A DNA stretch of 64,000 nt from assembly GCF_000789255.1 (NCBI RefSeq), contig NZ_CP009552.1:248001-312000 (forward strand). Direction: 5' to 3'. Shown here piece after piece: positions 25,002 to 32,060 of the stretch. The stretch comes from Geoglobus acetivorans (lineage in GTDB: Archaea > Halobacteriota > Archaeoglobi > Archaeoglobales > Archaeoglobaceae). Positions within the stretch are counted from its first letter, which is position 1; each line of letters starts with the position of its first letter. The position numbers and the translations under genes were made by a program. Below the pieces are notes generated by a model, which saw nothing but the letters and a program-made list of their open reading frames with translations, was not told the origin of the DNA and did no database searches.

Positions 25002-25140
25002 TAATGGGGACGAAGGTCAAACTTCTAAGACTAAAAGCCCAGGGGTTTAGAGCCTGAGGGTTTTTGAATCTCGAAGTTTGACTGAGAGTGGTAAGCATTC
25101 GTTGCTGGTGGTGAAAGCTACCAGCAATGTCCCCCCATTA
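25002..25140 (+). ncRNA. Candidate structured RNA of about 139 nt
   Basis: Three stems can be drawn by eye. P1: TAATGGGGAC (25002-25011) with GTCCCCCCATTA (25129-25140), a two-base bulge included. P2: GTCAAACTTC (25016-25025) with GAAGTTTGAC (25073-25082), capped by a smaller hairpin (AAAAGCCC with GGGTTTTT and AGG with CCT). P3: TTGCTGGTGG (25102-25111) with CTACCAGCAA (25118-25127). A TATA-like box lies at the right distance for a transcript starting at P1, and no ORF of note is inside. It may be a free-standing ncRNA, or a remnant of an IS200/IS605-type end, whose hairpins can look similar (GCCCAGGGGTTTAGAGCC). Confidence 0.5.
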
Positions 25141-25231
25141 CCTGTTATATGCTTGTGTGGCCTTAGTATATATGTCTGGCAGGCTGTTATTTTTACTGCG
25201 GTGCTGTGTTTGAGAAATCGACGCTTTACGG

Positions 25232-26401
25232 TCAAACTTCCTCTTCGTAAATTTTCTGCGCGATTCTCCTATTGAGTACAAGCTCTTTGTCCTTTACGAC
25301 CAGCCTTTCTAATTTGCTGAGGGCAGCATGGACTGCAAATTCTACGCCCCAGGATTCACTTGTAACAAAGAAGTCCCCCTGGTCACTTCTGAGCCTCATT
25401 CTCACGTAGATGAGGGGCAGATCTCTGTAATGTCGCTTGAGCTTTTTCACATATACAAATAGATGGGCCGTCCCGAGAGAATCCTTGAATTTCATTAAAA
25501 ATCTGTCCAGGTCCTCCAGAAGTCCTTCCACTTCAGAGCTTCTCAGAGTTATTCCCTTGGAGACAATCTGTACATTTTGTTCTTTTGACGTGGTCATCCT
25601 GAGATAGTATTCCAGAAAGTCCTTCTTAACAACGATCCCCTCCGCCACATCGTTTTCCATGACCACGAGGCTCGAAACATTCTTCTCTATCATCAGGTCG
25701 ATTGCTCTGACAACCCTGTCGTTTTTCTTGACTGTTACAACCGGTTGACTCATTATGCTCTCTACCGGTATTGAAAGCGTCTTCTCCTTTTCCTTCATAC
25801 TTAAATACCCAAGTCCATCGTCTTTTTTAAGAGATACAACTCGGTCTATTATGTCTTTGCCGGTGATGATTCCTGCAACCTTATTTTCGCTGTTGACTAC
25901 AACAACTCTGCTTATGCCGTGATTTCTCATGATTGCTAAGGCTTTTGATGCACCATCGCTCGTTTTAACAGTGATAACGTCTGGATTCATAACACTCTGG
26001 ATTTCAGTACCTTTGAATTCATCCTTTATCCTTTCCAGGAAATCATTAATACGTATTATCCCTGTTTCTCCGTCAAGTTTTACAGGAACAAATGGCGTGG
26101 AATCCTCTATAAATCTTCTTGCCACTTTTTCCGGGGTCAGTTCGTCAGGACGAATGATTCCAGTTTTTGCGGCAAATCTTCCGATTTTCGTCTCATCGGG
26201 GTTTGTCATCAGGCTGCCTCTGATCAGGTCTTTTTCTCTTATGGCTCCTATAATCTCACCACCCTTCTCGACGAGCATGGGCCTTTCGTGTTCATATTCG
26301 GCCAGCATTGAAATTACCTTTGAAATTGTCTCATCTGCATTGATGATGCTGTACTCGTCTGTGATAACCTCCAGAAGGCTTTCAGCATTCATGATGTTCA
26401 T
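25232..26401 (-). CDS. Multi-CBS protein with HPF/RaiA-like C-terminal domain
   Basis: A 389-residue protein with four CBS motifs in two pairs (about 6-60, 65-120, 130-190, 205-265), each with a typical HGISRVVVV or NVSSLVVME strand. After these comes a 110-residue domain (about 275-389) whose pattern resembles bacterial hibernation factor HPF/RaiA: NVQIVSKGITLRS, FLMKFKDSLGTAHLFVYVK, SESWGVEFAVHAALSKLER. CBS proteins bind adenine nucleotides, so a ribosome-hibernation factor responsive to energy state is a reasonable inference. The ATG is leaderless behind a TATATAAT-like box near 26425-26435. It borders the integrated element. Confidence 0.7.
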   Translation of the reverse strand: MNIMNAESLLEVITDEYSIINADETISKVISMLAEYEHERPMLVEKGGEIIGAIREKDLIRGSLMTNPDETKIGRFAAKTGIIRPDELTPEKVARRFIEDSTPFVPVKLDGETGIIRINDFLERIKDEFKGTEIQSVMNPDVITVKTSDGASKALAIMRNHGISRVVVVNSENKVAGIITGKDIIDRVVSLKKDDGLGYLSMKEKEKTLSIPVESIMSQPVVTVKKNDRVVRAIDLMIEKNVSSLVVMENDVAEGIVVKKDFLEYYLRMTTSKEQNVQIVSKGITLRSSEVEGLLEDLDRFLMKFKDSLGTAHLFVYVKKLKRHYRDLPLIYVRMRLRSDQGDFFVTSESWGVEFAVHAALSKLERLVVKDKELVLNRRIAQKIYEEEV

Positions 26402-26623
26402 CCCCGTATGATTCCTGTATGTATTATATAGTATAAAAATTTAACTGCTTATTATCTATTTTGAATTATTTTAATTTTTGATCCTTTATTTTGCTTAAGA
26501 GCTGCTGAAATCGCTTAAAAGCTGAATACCTCTCTGGAAGTTATCATGATGACATTCTGAACAGCATGAAAACTCTGAGCTTCAGCAAAATAGTGTTGCA
26601 GGGAACTGAACCGGAGGAGAAAG

Positions 26624-26673
26624 TGCCCGGAGCCGGATTTGAACCGGCGACTATGCGGTCTTCAGCCGCACGC
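26624..26673 (+). repeat. attL, 50-bp copy of the tRNA-Phe 3' part
   Basis: Identical over 50 bases to 35232-35281. It begins at the discriminator base of tRNA-Phe and ends just past the anticodon stem, where the left copy continues CAATTTAC and the right copy TCTCCCAAG. It is not a functional tRNA because the 5' part is missing. Confidence 0.93.
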
Positions 26674-27636
26674 CAATTTACAAGCTCTATTAGCGAAATA
26701 GAGTCGAATAATGGATTAATTAGGTATCCTGAGGAAGCAAAAGGAAGCAAATTGCACCAAAAATATAATGGCTACAATGAAAGAATAAAGTTTGAAGATA
26801 TTGATTACGAGGATTTTGAGCTTTTCTGGACGGCAGAGAGGAAAATGAAAACCAGCAAGGGGAGAGTTAAGAGATTATACAATGTTCTCAGGAAGGTTCT
26901 ATCTGGAAAGGTGATCAATGAGGAATCTCTGAGGGAAGGATTCCACAAAACAACAAACAAGAAGGATTACGTGAATGCTGTAAGGGTTCTGCTGGAGTAT
27001 CTGAAGGTTAGGAAGCTAATGCCAAGGGAAGTCGTTCAGGAGATCCTTGAACAACCATTCTTAACACCAATAAGATCAAAGAGGAGAGGAATCTATCTGA
27101 AGGATGAGGAGATCAGGCAGGCTTATGAGTGGTTAAAAGAGAAGTGGAAGGATAAAGATACCGAACTATTGTTCAAACTGCTTGTGTTCTCAGGGATAAG
27201 GCTTGATCATGCTCTGGATCTGCTCTATAACTTTGATCCAAGGAAGCTTGAGTTTAAGGGGAGAGTTGCAAGGTATCCATTAACCAATATTAGCAATGAG
27301 ATCAAATCTGGAGAGTATGCATTCATGCCGGCAGAGTTTGCAAGGAAGCTGAAGAAAATCAAAAAGAAGCTCAATTACCAAACGTGGGAGAACAGGATCA
27401 ACGTTAAGAGATGGAGGGGAGATGAGAAATACAAAAAGAGCAGAGTTGATGCGAATGCCATCAGGAAATGGTTTGGGAACTTCTGCTTAAGCCATGATGT
27501 TTCTGAATCTGCAACGGAATACTTCATGGGGCATGCAATAAAGGGAATGGGAGGAAAGGCTTACTTTGATCTCAGGGATAAGCTGAGCTGGAGGGAATAT
27601 GAGAAGATTGTTGATAAATTCCCAATTCCACCCTAA
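26624..27636 (+). CDS. Integrase, C-terminal piece of split SSV-type tyrosine recombinase
   Basis: Carries the catalytic domain of an archaeal tyrosine recombinase (Phage_integr_3-like). The reading frame enters through attL (PGAGFEPATMRSSAAR) and continues QFTSSISEIESNNG. Active-site candidates are the Arg of FSGIRLDH, the basic RKWFGNF box and the Tyr of KAYFD (codon 27562-27564). The ORF is open upstream to 26566 only by chance, in chromosomal DNA. The native start is in the other piece at 35003; joined through att the protein has 413 residues. In the integrated state this piece has no natural start, so integrase is presumably off until excision. Confidence 0.87.
26684..26696 (+). repeat. 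13-mer GCTCTATTAGCGA next to attL
   Basis: The same 13 bases recur exactly at 27675-27687 and 29675-29687 inside the long repeats. Here it lies 11 bases inside attL and is followed by AATAGA, forming a short inverted repeat TCTATT/AATAGA. It may be an arm-type integrase site or an element regulator site. Confidence 0.5.
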
Positions 27637-27652
27637 TTTTTTTGGCAAAATT

Positions 27653-27773
27653 GTTCTATTAATTTTAACAGGATGCTCTATTAGCGATTTAATGTTTCAT
27701 TTCTACTGAAGCACATGAGTATCTGTTTGAGTTTTCTAATATATTAGACGGCTCTAACAAAAATATTGTTAGA
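27653..27773. repeat. Long direct repeat copy 1 with terminal hairpin
   Basis: Bases 27653-27757 match 29653-29757 with a single mismatch (27693). The repeat includes the palindrome TCTAATATATTAGA (27735-27748). It ends in a hairpin TCTAACAA-AAATA-TTGTTAGA (27753-27773) whose arm sequence differs from copy 2 but still pairs. It lies between the integrase end and the convergent antitoxin gene. Confidence 0.85.
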
Positions 27774-27890
27774 AACTCTAATTGTAACAGAACTACAATG
27801 AAGTTTACTTTTGTGCAGAGTTGGAGAAAGGCAACGACCTTAACAAATGGCTCTACTAACTCTCACAGATGGGATGACTAAACAAAAATT

Positions 27891-28088
27891 CTACTCATTG
27901 GCTTTCCTAATCTTCCTCGCAATATCTTCTACGCTCTCATCGAGCCACTCACGCCTTTCTTTTGTGTAGTCTCCACTACCAGTATCGAAGCTCTGGAGGA
28001 ATCTGACCATTCCTATCGGCCCAAGAGCTTTCGCAAGGGCCTCAATACCTTCCTTCCTGATTTCATTGAGGGTTTTAGCGCTGCTCAT
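27891..28088 (-). CDS. Putative antitoxin partner of the PIN protein
   Basis: A 65-residue, charged, mostly helical protein encoded just downstream of the PIN gene with a 14-base overlap. The beginning (SSAKTLNEIRKEGIEALAKA) and the RREWLDESVEDIARKIRKANE end are the type of small partner often found next to PIN proteins of the CCLNRPFDD class. Antitoxin after toxin is the less common order but is known. It belongs to the integrated element cargo. The assignment rests on position and size, not on a recognised domain. Confidence 0.6.
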   Translation of the reverse strand: MSSAKTLNEIRKEGIEALAKALGPIGMVRFLQSFDTGSGDYTKERREWLDESVEDIARKIRKANE

Positions 28089-28524
28089 CTTCGAGCACCT
28101 CCATTAACCAAGTTACTGGATTTTCAACTTTAATCTTAATACGATCTTCATTTTCTTTAACTTTTCTCACGAAATCATCATCTGTTGTGAGCAGAATATC
28201 TGAAGATTTTTCTGCACAGGCCAAATGCAGAGCATCAATTCCTTTCAAACCCATTTTTTCAAACTCTGAAGCCATTTTAACAACCTCATCATCCACGAGA
28301 ACTTTTTCTTTTGAAATTGATGCCAGAACTTCAACCTTACTCCTTCTCTCATCGTCCGGAATTTTCGAAATTTCGTAATCTACAGCTTCACTCCCCACGA
28401 GAGTCCAGTCTCCCAGACATCTGGTAAGGATTACCAGCACAGCCTCAGATTCAATTCTGATCCTATCCTGATTTTGATCATCAAATGGCCTGTTAAGGCA
28501 GCAGACATCCATGTAAATTCGCAT
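28075..28524 (-). CDS. PIN-domain toxin-like ribonuclease
   Basis: A 149-residue PIN-fold protein of the class beginning MRIYMDVCCLNRPFDDQNQD. Acidic active-site candidates are Asp6, Glu in EAVDYEISK, Asp in LKGIDALHLACAEKSS and Asp in LLTTDDDFVRK. It would act as an endoribonuclease toxin, held in check by the small protein encoded downstream. It lies in the element between the first long repeat and a lipoprotein gene. Translation starts at ATG 28524 with AT-rich sequence upstream. Confidence 0.8.
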   Translation of the reverse strand: MRIYMDVCCLNRPFDDQNQDRIRIESEAVLVILTRCLGDWTLVGSEAVDYEISKIPDDERRSKVEVLASISKEKVLVDDEVVKMASEFEKMGLKGIDALHLACAEKSSDILLTTDDDFVRKVKENEDRIKIKVENPVTWLMEVLEDEQR

Positions 28525-28599
28525 ATGGTTGCTTATTTGATTTTCTCACTTTAAAATGTTTTTCTCCGCCCAAGAAGTTATTCGAGTAAAAGGTAAGAC

Positions 28600-29397
28600 T
28601 CAGACCAGAGATTCACTCCTGAGAGCCTCCAGCAAACCAGCCCAGCCCTCGTTTATCTCCCCTCTCAGCATCCAGTGGATTTCGCTCAGAAGCAATCCGT
28701 ATCCCTTAGGGCCGAGAACTGCCTGAGTTTTCGCCAAACCCAGTGTTGCCGCAATTTTGCCAGTTGTTGTAAATGCTGCTCTGTAGGCTACCTTTTCTTC
28801 CAAAAAATAGAAATCAGCCATGAACAGGAATAGGTTCTTGTAGAACTCCCAGTAATCTTCATCACTATCGCTTGGCAGTTTTTCAGCTGACTCGTACAGT
28901 TTGTTGTATGAATCGATGAGAGCTGAATAACCAAGTGCTTTCTTAACTTCCTGTATCCCTGCAAAATTCTCTCTGGATAGATCAATTTCAGGTATTTCAG
29001 TTCTAAACCGACCATTGAGTGTTTTTGCAATGTGATTGATCCTGTATGTTTGCCTGTTGAAAGTTTCGTAATCCTCAAAGAACGTTTCGTTAATTGGGCC
29101 TATGGCTTTCATTTCTTTGGCTAATGAATCTGCGAGCTTCTTGTGAGATTCATTGATGGATTTCTCCTGCATTAGGGCTTCAGCATGGAACGTGAGCAAT
29201 TTGATAATTTCCTGATTGGATGGATTCTCTTTCAATTCATCATAAAGAGCAGTAAGTATTTCCGTATCAAATCCGAGTTCTTTCGCTTTTTCGATCAACT
29301 CTTCTTGGTTTAATGTTTCTCCCAATTGAGAGCAGCCAGCAAGTAATAAGGTGAAGAATATCAGAGAGGCATAAATAACACCCCTCGTCTTCCACAT
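28600..29397 (-). CDS. Uncharacterised lipoprotein of the integrated element
   Basis: A 265-residue exported protein with a signal peptide and lipobox LLAGC (Cys22). The rest is helical and charged with no recognised domain; a segment near 210-235 (TTGKIAATLGLAKTQAVLG) is more hydrophobic. An AT-rich promoter region with TTTAAATATAAT lies about 25 bases before the ATG. Lipoproteins on archaeal elements may alter the cell surface, for example against superinfection, but nothing in the sequence shows this. It is the only exported cargo protein I see. Confidence 0.6.
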   Translation of the reverse strand: MWKTRGVIYASLIFFTLLLAGCSQLGETLNQEELIEKAKELGFDTEILTALYDELKENPSNQEIIKLLTFHAEALMQEKSINESHKKLADSLAKEMKAIGPINETFFEDYETFNRQTYRINHIAKTLNGRFRTEIPEIDLSRENFAGIQEVKKALGYSALIDSYNKLYESAEKLPSDSDEDYWEFYKNLFLFMADFYFLEEKVAYRAAFTTTGKIAATLGLAKTQAVLGPKGYGLLLSEIHWMLRGEINEGWAGLLEALRSESLV

Positions 29398-29501
29398 AAC
29401 CTTTATTCCTTTAAATATTATATTTAAAATTTTCCAATAGCAAAAATATGTTTATGGAAATGTAATTGGCTGGGTTTTTTTACAAAAGAGGGAAAATATG
29501 A

Positions 29502-29630
29502 ACCCAAAGGTATCCAAATGTTGATTGGGGCAACTACAAGCATTCGCTCCCAGAGTTTGTTTATCTGATTTACATGGAGAGCTGGAGGAATGTTCACCTG
29601 ATACCCAAGGAAGCCTATGAGTTGCTTTGA
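29502..29630 (+). pseudogene. Gene fragment (42 codons) before repeat copy 2
   Basis: A frame without a start, bounded on the left by TGA, reads TQRYPNVDWGNYKHSLPEFV and on to HLIPKEAYELL before a stop. Its composition looks protein-like and it ends just before the second long repeat, as the integrase gene does before the first. It may be the 3' end of a lost plus-strand gene. The rest of 29398-29652 shows nothing else I can name. Confidence 0.35.
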
Positions 29631-29652
29631 TTTCATCATTTTTGGTAGAATA

Positions 29653-29773
29653 GTTCTATTAATTTTAACAGGATGCTCTATTAGCGATTTAAGGTTTCAT
29701 TTCTACTGAAGCACATGAGTATCTGTTTGAGTTTTCTAATATATTAGACGGCTCTAATATTATTAATATTAGA
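29653..29773. repeat. Long direct repeat copy 2 with terminal hairpin
   Basis: Nearly identical to 27653-27757 over 105 bases, exactly 2000 bases apart. Its terminal hairpin is TCTAATATT-ATT-AATATTAGA (29753-29773). Relative to copy 1, two stem pairs changed on both sides, keeping the pairing. A further palindromic motif CTATTAG-TT-CTAATAG follows near 29850-29866. Confidence 0.85.
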
Positions 29774-29930
29774 ACCTCCATTAGCAACAGAGGGATGATA
29801 CAGATATTTTTGTGCAGAATGAGAAGAACAAACAATCTCTAACAGATCACCCTATTAGTTCTAATAGAGGTCAAACGAATCAAAAATTCCACACCTGTTC
29901 GTGTTTGACCTCTCCAGAATGCAGAAAATC

Positions 29931-30323
29931 TCACCTATCAGACTCAAGAACCTTCTTCAAAGCTTCTGATACCCTTCCTACAAACTCTTCTGCATCGTGT
30001 ATTATCTCCTCAGCCTCCTCCTTTCTGGCTTTATAGTATACATCGTAATCAACTCTCTCCCTCATCTACATACCTTTCGAAAGGATTTTTCCATAGATCT
30101 CATCTATGTATCCCTCACTGACGAATCTCAGCCCAAGCTCCGAAACAACTCCTTTGTGTGTTTTTGGATGTCTTCCCTTCACACTGAGAAGAGCTTTCGA
30201 GGCATAGAACATTGAGTAGTAGGCCTGACTCACTGCCGCATTGTATTTCCCGTTCTCAAACAAAATTCTTGCAGATTCGAGGGCCTCATAAGCCCTCTCC
30301 AGAAATTTCTCATACTCTGGCAT
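29931..30323 (-). pseudogene. HEPN-domain protein gene interrupted by in-frame TAG
   Basis: HEPN partner of the adjacent nucleotidyltransferase. The first 85 codons (YEKFLERAYEALESARILF, AYYSMFYASKALL) end at TAG 30066-30068. The same frame resumes immediately with MRERVDYDVYYKARKEEAEE and runs 44 more codons to a TGA at 29931. That tail is the expected C-terminal helix of HEPN proteins of about 130 residues, so a nonsense mutation has truncated the gene. The HEPN catalytic RxxxxH motif is not evident, which fits the MNT-associated non-nuclease or degenerate type. Confidence 0.75.
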
Positions 30324-30633
30324 AGACCGTTACTCCCTCGCTGAGAACGTTTTTTATGAACCCAGTTTCTTCAGCCCTCAGCATCTCGAAATGCTCTCTG
30401 CTCATCACAATCGGTGAGATGTAAATCCCGTATTTGAGTGAGAGAGGATAGGTTACATCGATAACCTCACTGAGCGTTACGTCTCCAACCACAAGAACAT
30501 CCATATCGCTTTCTTCATTCATCTCATCTCTCGCATACGAGCCGAAGAGGATAACCAGATCTATCCTACTTTCAAACTCTTCTTTAAGTTTCCTGGAGAG
30601 CTCTTCAACTACTCTTTCGGCTTCAACCCTCAT
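30310..30633 (-). CDS. MNT-type nucleotidyltransferase
   Basis: Minimal nucleotidyltransferase of about 107 residues with the signature LFGSYARDEMNEESDMDVLVV, whose GS and DxD residues bind the nucleotide and metal. In MNT/HEPN pairs this protein modifies and neutralises the HEPN partner by nucleotidylation. ATG 30633 is chosen because GGTGATCTG directly precedes it; the frame extends 12 codons further upstream. It overlaps the HEPN gene by 14 bases. Because the HEPN gene is interrupted, the pair is probably inactive or altered. Confidence 0.82.
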   Translation of the reverse strand: MRVEAERVVEELSRKLKEEFESRIDLVILFGSYARDEMNEESDMDVLVVGDVTLSEVIDVTYPLSLKYGIYISPIVMSREHFEMLRAEETGFIKNVLSEGVTVYARV

Positions 30634-30723
30634 CAGATCACCGCCGTGCAACCACTCAATCTCCACCAAATCTTGTATGAGCCACTATTTAAAGCCTGCT
30701 CAGCACAGATAAGTGCTAAGAGA

Positions 30724-31110
30724 TTATTTGGCTGAGCTCACGATCAGCCTGTAATCATCCTCAGGAATATCCCTCATCGCCTTGCCCATTAAGTGACCGC
30801 TCCACTTCTGCTTGTTGGTTATGAACTTCAGCTCTGGAATTAGAGGTTTGAACTCAACGGGCTTATCGAAGATTTTGATTGGTTTGAGCCTGATTCTGAG
30901 TGGAAAAGTTTCGTTTCCCATTCCTTTTGGTGTTTTGAAAATCCTGCTTGAATCTCTGAAGACTTCTGAAACTGCTTCATAAACTGCAACAATTCTCGGT
31001 TCTTTGATTTCGTCTTTATCCCTTTCCTGTTTGAGGTAGATGAGAAGTTTATCTCCGGGCTTTAATTTGTATTTTTCAAAATCGTTCTCTGTAATCTTGC
31101 AATAGGGCAT
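30724..31110 (-). CDS. EVE-domain protein fused to an HsdS-derived N-terminus
   Basis: The bulk is an EVE domain (PUA-like, expected to bind modified bases): [30 protein letters not shown] and [24 protein letters not shown] proteins normally begin with a short aromatic strand-helix region; here that part is replaced by [19 protein letters not shown], which is type I specificity-subunit sequence. The join is near KPGDKLLI, shared by both families. ATG 31110 has GGGAGGAT directly upstream. HsdS sequence continues upstream in frame without a start codon (31111-31317). So this is a chimera born from a deletion. Confidence 0.7.
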   Translation of the reverse strand: MPYCKITENDFEKYKLKPGDKLLIYLKQERDKDEIKEPRIVAVYEAVSEVFRDSSRIFKTPKGMGNETFPLRIRLKPIKIFDKPVEFKPLIPELKFITNKQKWSGHLMGKAMRDIPEDDYRLIVSSAK

Positions 31111-31317
31111 ACTATCCTCCCAATTAATTCCATAATCAGTAATGTCAGTTATTCGTAGTAGCTTAATACCTGTTTTTTCCTCTACTGCTGAAGTAGTTAT
31201 GCCATATTGAAAATTTCCGATCTCACCAAGCCTTACAACCTCCCAATCCTCTGGAATTCTGCCGATTGGTGTTTCTTTGTATCTGGATGTTATGTTTGCC
31301 CCTCCTCTTTCAACTTT
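31111..31317 (-). pseudogene. hsdS: HsdS 5' fragment in frame with the EVE gene
   Basis: Type I restriction specificity subunit remnant. The frame reads [20 protein letters not shown], then [19 protein letters not shown], directly into the EVE chimera. This is the standard start of the first target-recognition domain. No ATG, GTG or TTG precedes it, and its first codons overlap the 3' end of the PIN gene. Only about 70 codons remain of a gene normally above 400. Confidence 0.7.
31241..31278. repeat. 38-bp hsdS-derived direct repeat, copy 1
   Basis: Identical to 32308-32345. Both encode [11 protein letters not shown] on the minus strand, the start of HsdS. The VapBC pair lies between the copies, so recombination between them could delete or exchange that cassette. 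Confidence 0.85.
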
Positions 31318-31739
31318 CTAACCGCTTCCAAAGCTCCGTTCAATTCGTCGAGTAAGTAATATGCATCAACCCCATATTTCCGACCATTAGCAACCATCAA
31401 TCTGTCGGAAGATATCAGAATAGAGTTCGTTAATTTAGCAGTTGCAATGAAATATGAATCTGCAGCTCTGGGATGGACTTGCTCGGCAACATTAAAAGCC
31501 TCGTCAAACACAAAATCCTCAGAAAGAACTTCAAAGTCGGCAACGAGTTCTTCAACATCTTCTTTCGAAATATTAATTCCAAGCCTCTTTGCAACAGAAA
31601 TTAACTCAATGAGGAATATCTTGGGTATAAAAACAGTTAAACCACCAATTGAACCCAAAAACTCAGTTGCCTTTTTATTTCTATCATCATTTCTCTCAAA
31701 AAGATAATCCACGAAAACAAAGGTATCAATAACGAGCAT
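31290..31739 (-). CDS. vapC: PIN-domain toxin (VapC type) of the element
   Basis: A 149-residue PIN ribonuclease toxin. Acidic residues expected in the active site are in [14 protein letters not shown] (Asp5), [15 protein letters not shown] (Glu), [14 protein letters not shown] (Asp) and LISSDRLM (Asp). The antitoxin gene lies directly upstream with a 14-base overlap. The pair sits between two copies of a 38-bp hsdS-derived repeat, which suggests it moved in as a cassette into a former restriction operon. Confidence 0.85.
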   Translation of the reverse strand: MLVIDTFVFVDYLFERNDDRNKKATEFLGSIGGLTVFIPKIFLIELISVAKRLGINISKEDVEELVADFEVLSEDFVFDEAFNVAEQVHPRAADSYFIATAKLTNSILISSDRLMVANGRKYGVDAYYLLDELNGALEAVRKLKEEGQT

Positions 31740-31950
31740 TTCTTATCTCCTCTAACGTTCTGTAAGCTCCTTCAACTTTCTTAGATTTCCTCTCAAGTTC
31801 CTCAAGCTTACTGTAAAATCTCTTCGTTACTCTCTTCGTTTCTTTAATCTCTACTCTTACGATTTCTCCCTCCCTTAACTTAACTTTCCTGAGAGGCTTG
31901 AAAACACCATTTCGGTAAACCATTTCGATAGTTTCACTCACGTGAATCAC
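31726..31950 (-). CDS. AF2212/DUF104-type antitoxin
   Basis: A 74-residue antitoxin with the DUF104 hallmark [19 protein letters not shown], a small beta domain, followed by a basic helical tail that would wrap the PIN toxin. The family is named for an Archaeoglobus fulgidus protein, so it is at home in this lineage. The gene overlaps the PIN gene by 14 bases. It probably controls its own transcription, although no operator can be identified. Confidence 0.82.
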   Translation of the reverse strand: MIHVSETIEMVYRNGVFKPLRKVKLREGEIVRVEIKETKRVTKRFYSKLEELERKSKKVEGAYRTLEEIRNARY

Positions 31951-32060
31951 CTGTTTGAAACTCTGTATGTTTACTCATTACTCTAAAATACTTAAAAAAC
32001 TTTCAGGCTTGCTATTGTTAAAGCGGATCTATTCTAAACCCGGTGAAATATCATAGCCAT

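Noticed and set aside
25002-25140. C/D box or H/ACA guide RNA
   Set aside because: CTGA occurs, but no RTGATGA box C is placed to pair with it, and no ACA box follows the 3' stem at the usual spacing.
26624-26673. Second tRNA-Phe gene at the left end of the element
   Set aside because: Only the 3' 50 bases are present; the D arm and acceptor 5' strand are missing.
29812-30036. Plus-strand 74-codon ORF
   Set aside because: It lies opposite the HEPN gene tail and the repeat flank and is Ser/Cys-rich without a start signal.
29931-30323. TAG in the HEPN gene as a pyrrolysine codon
   Set aside because: No pyl genes or downstream structure are visible and the residue is not at a known catalytic site; a nonsense mutation is simpler.
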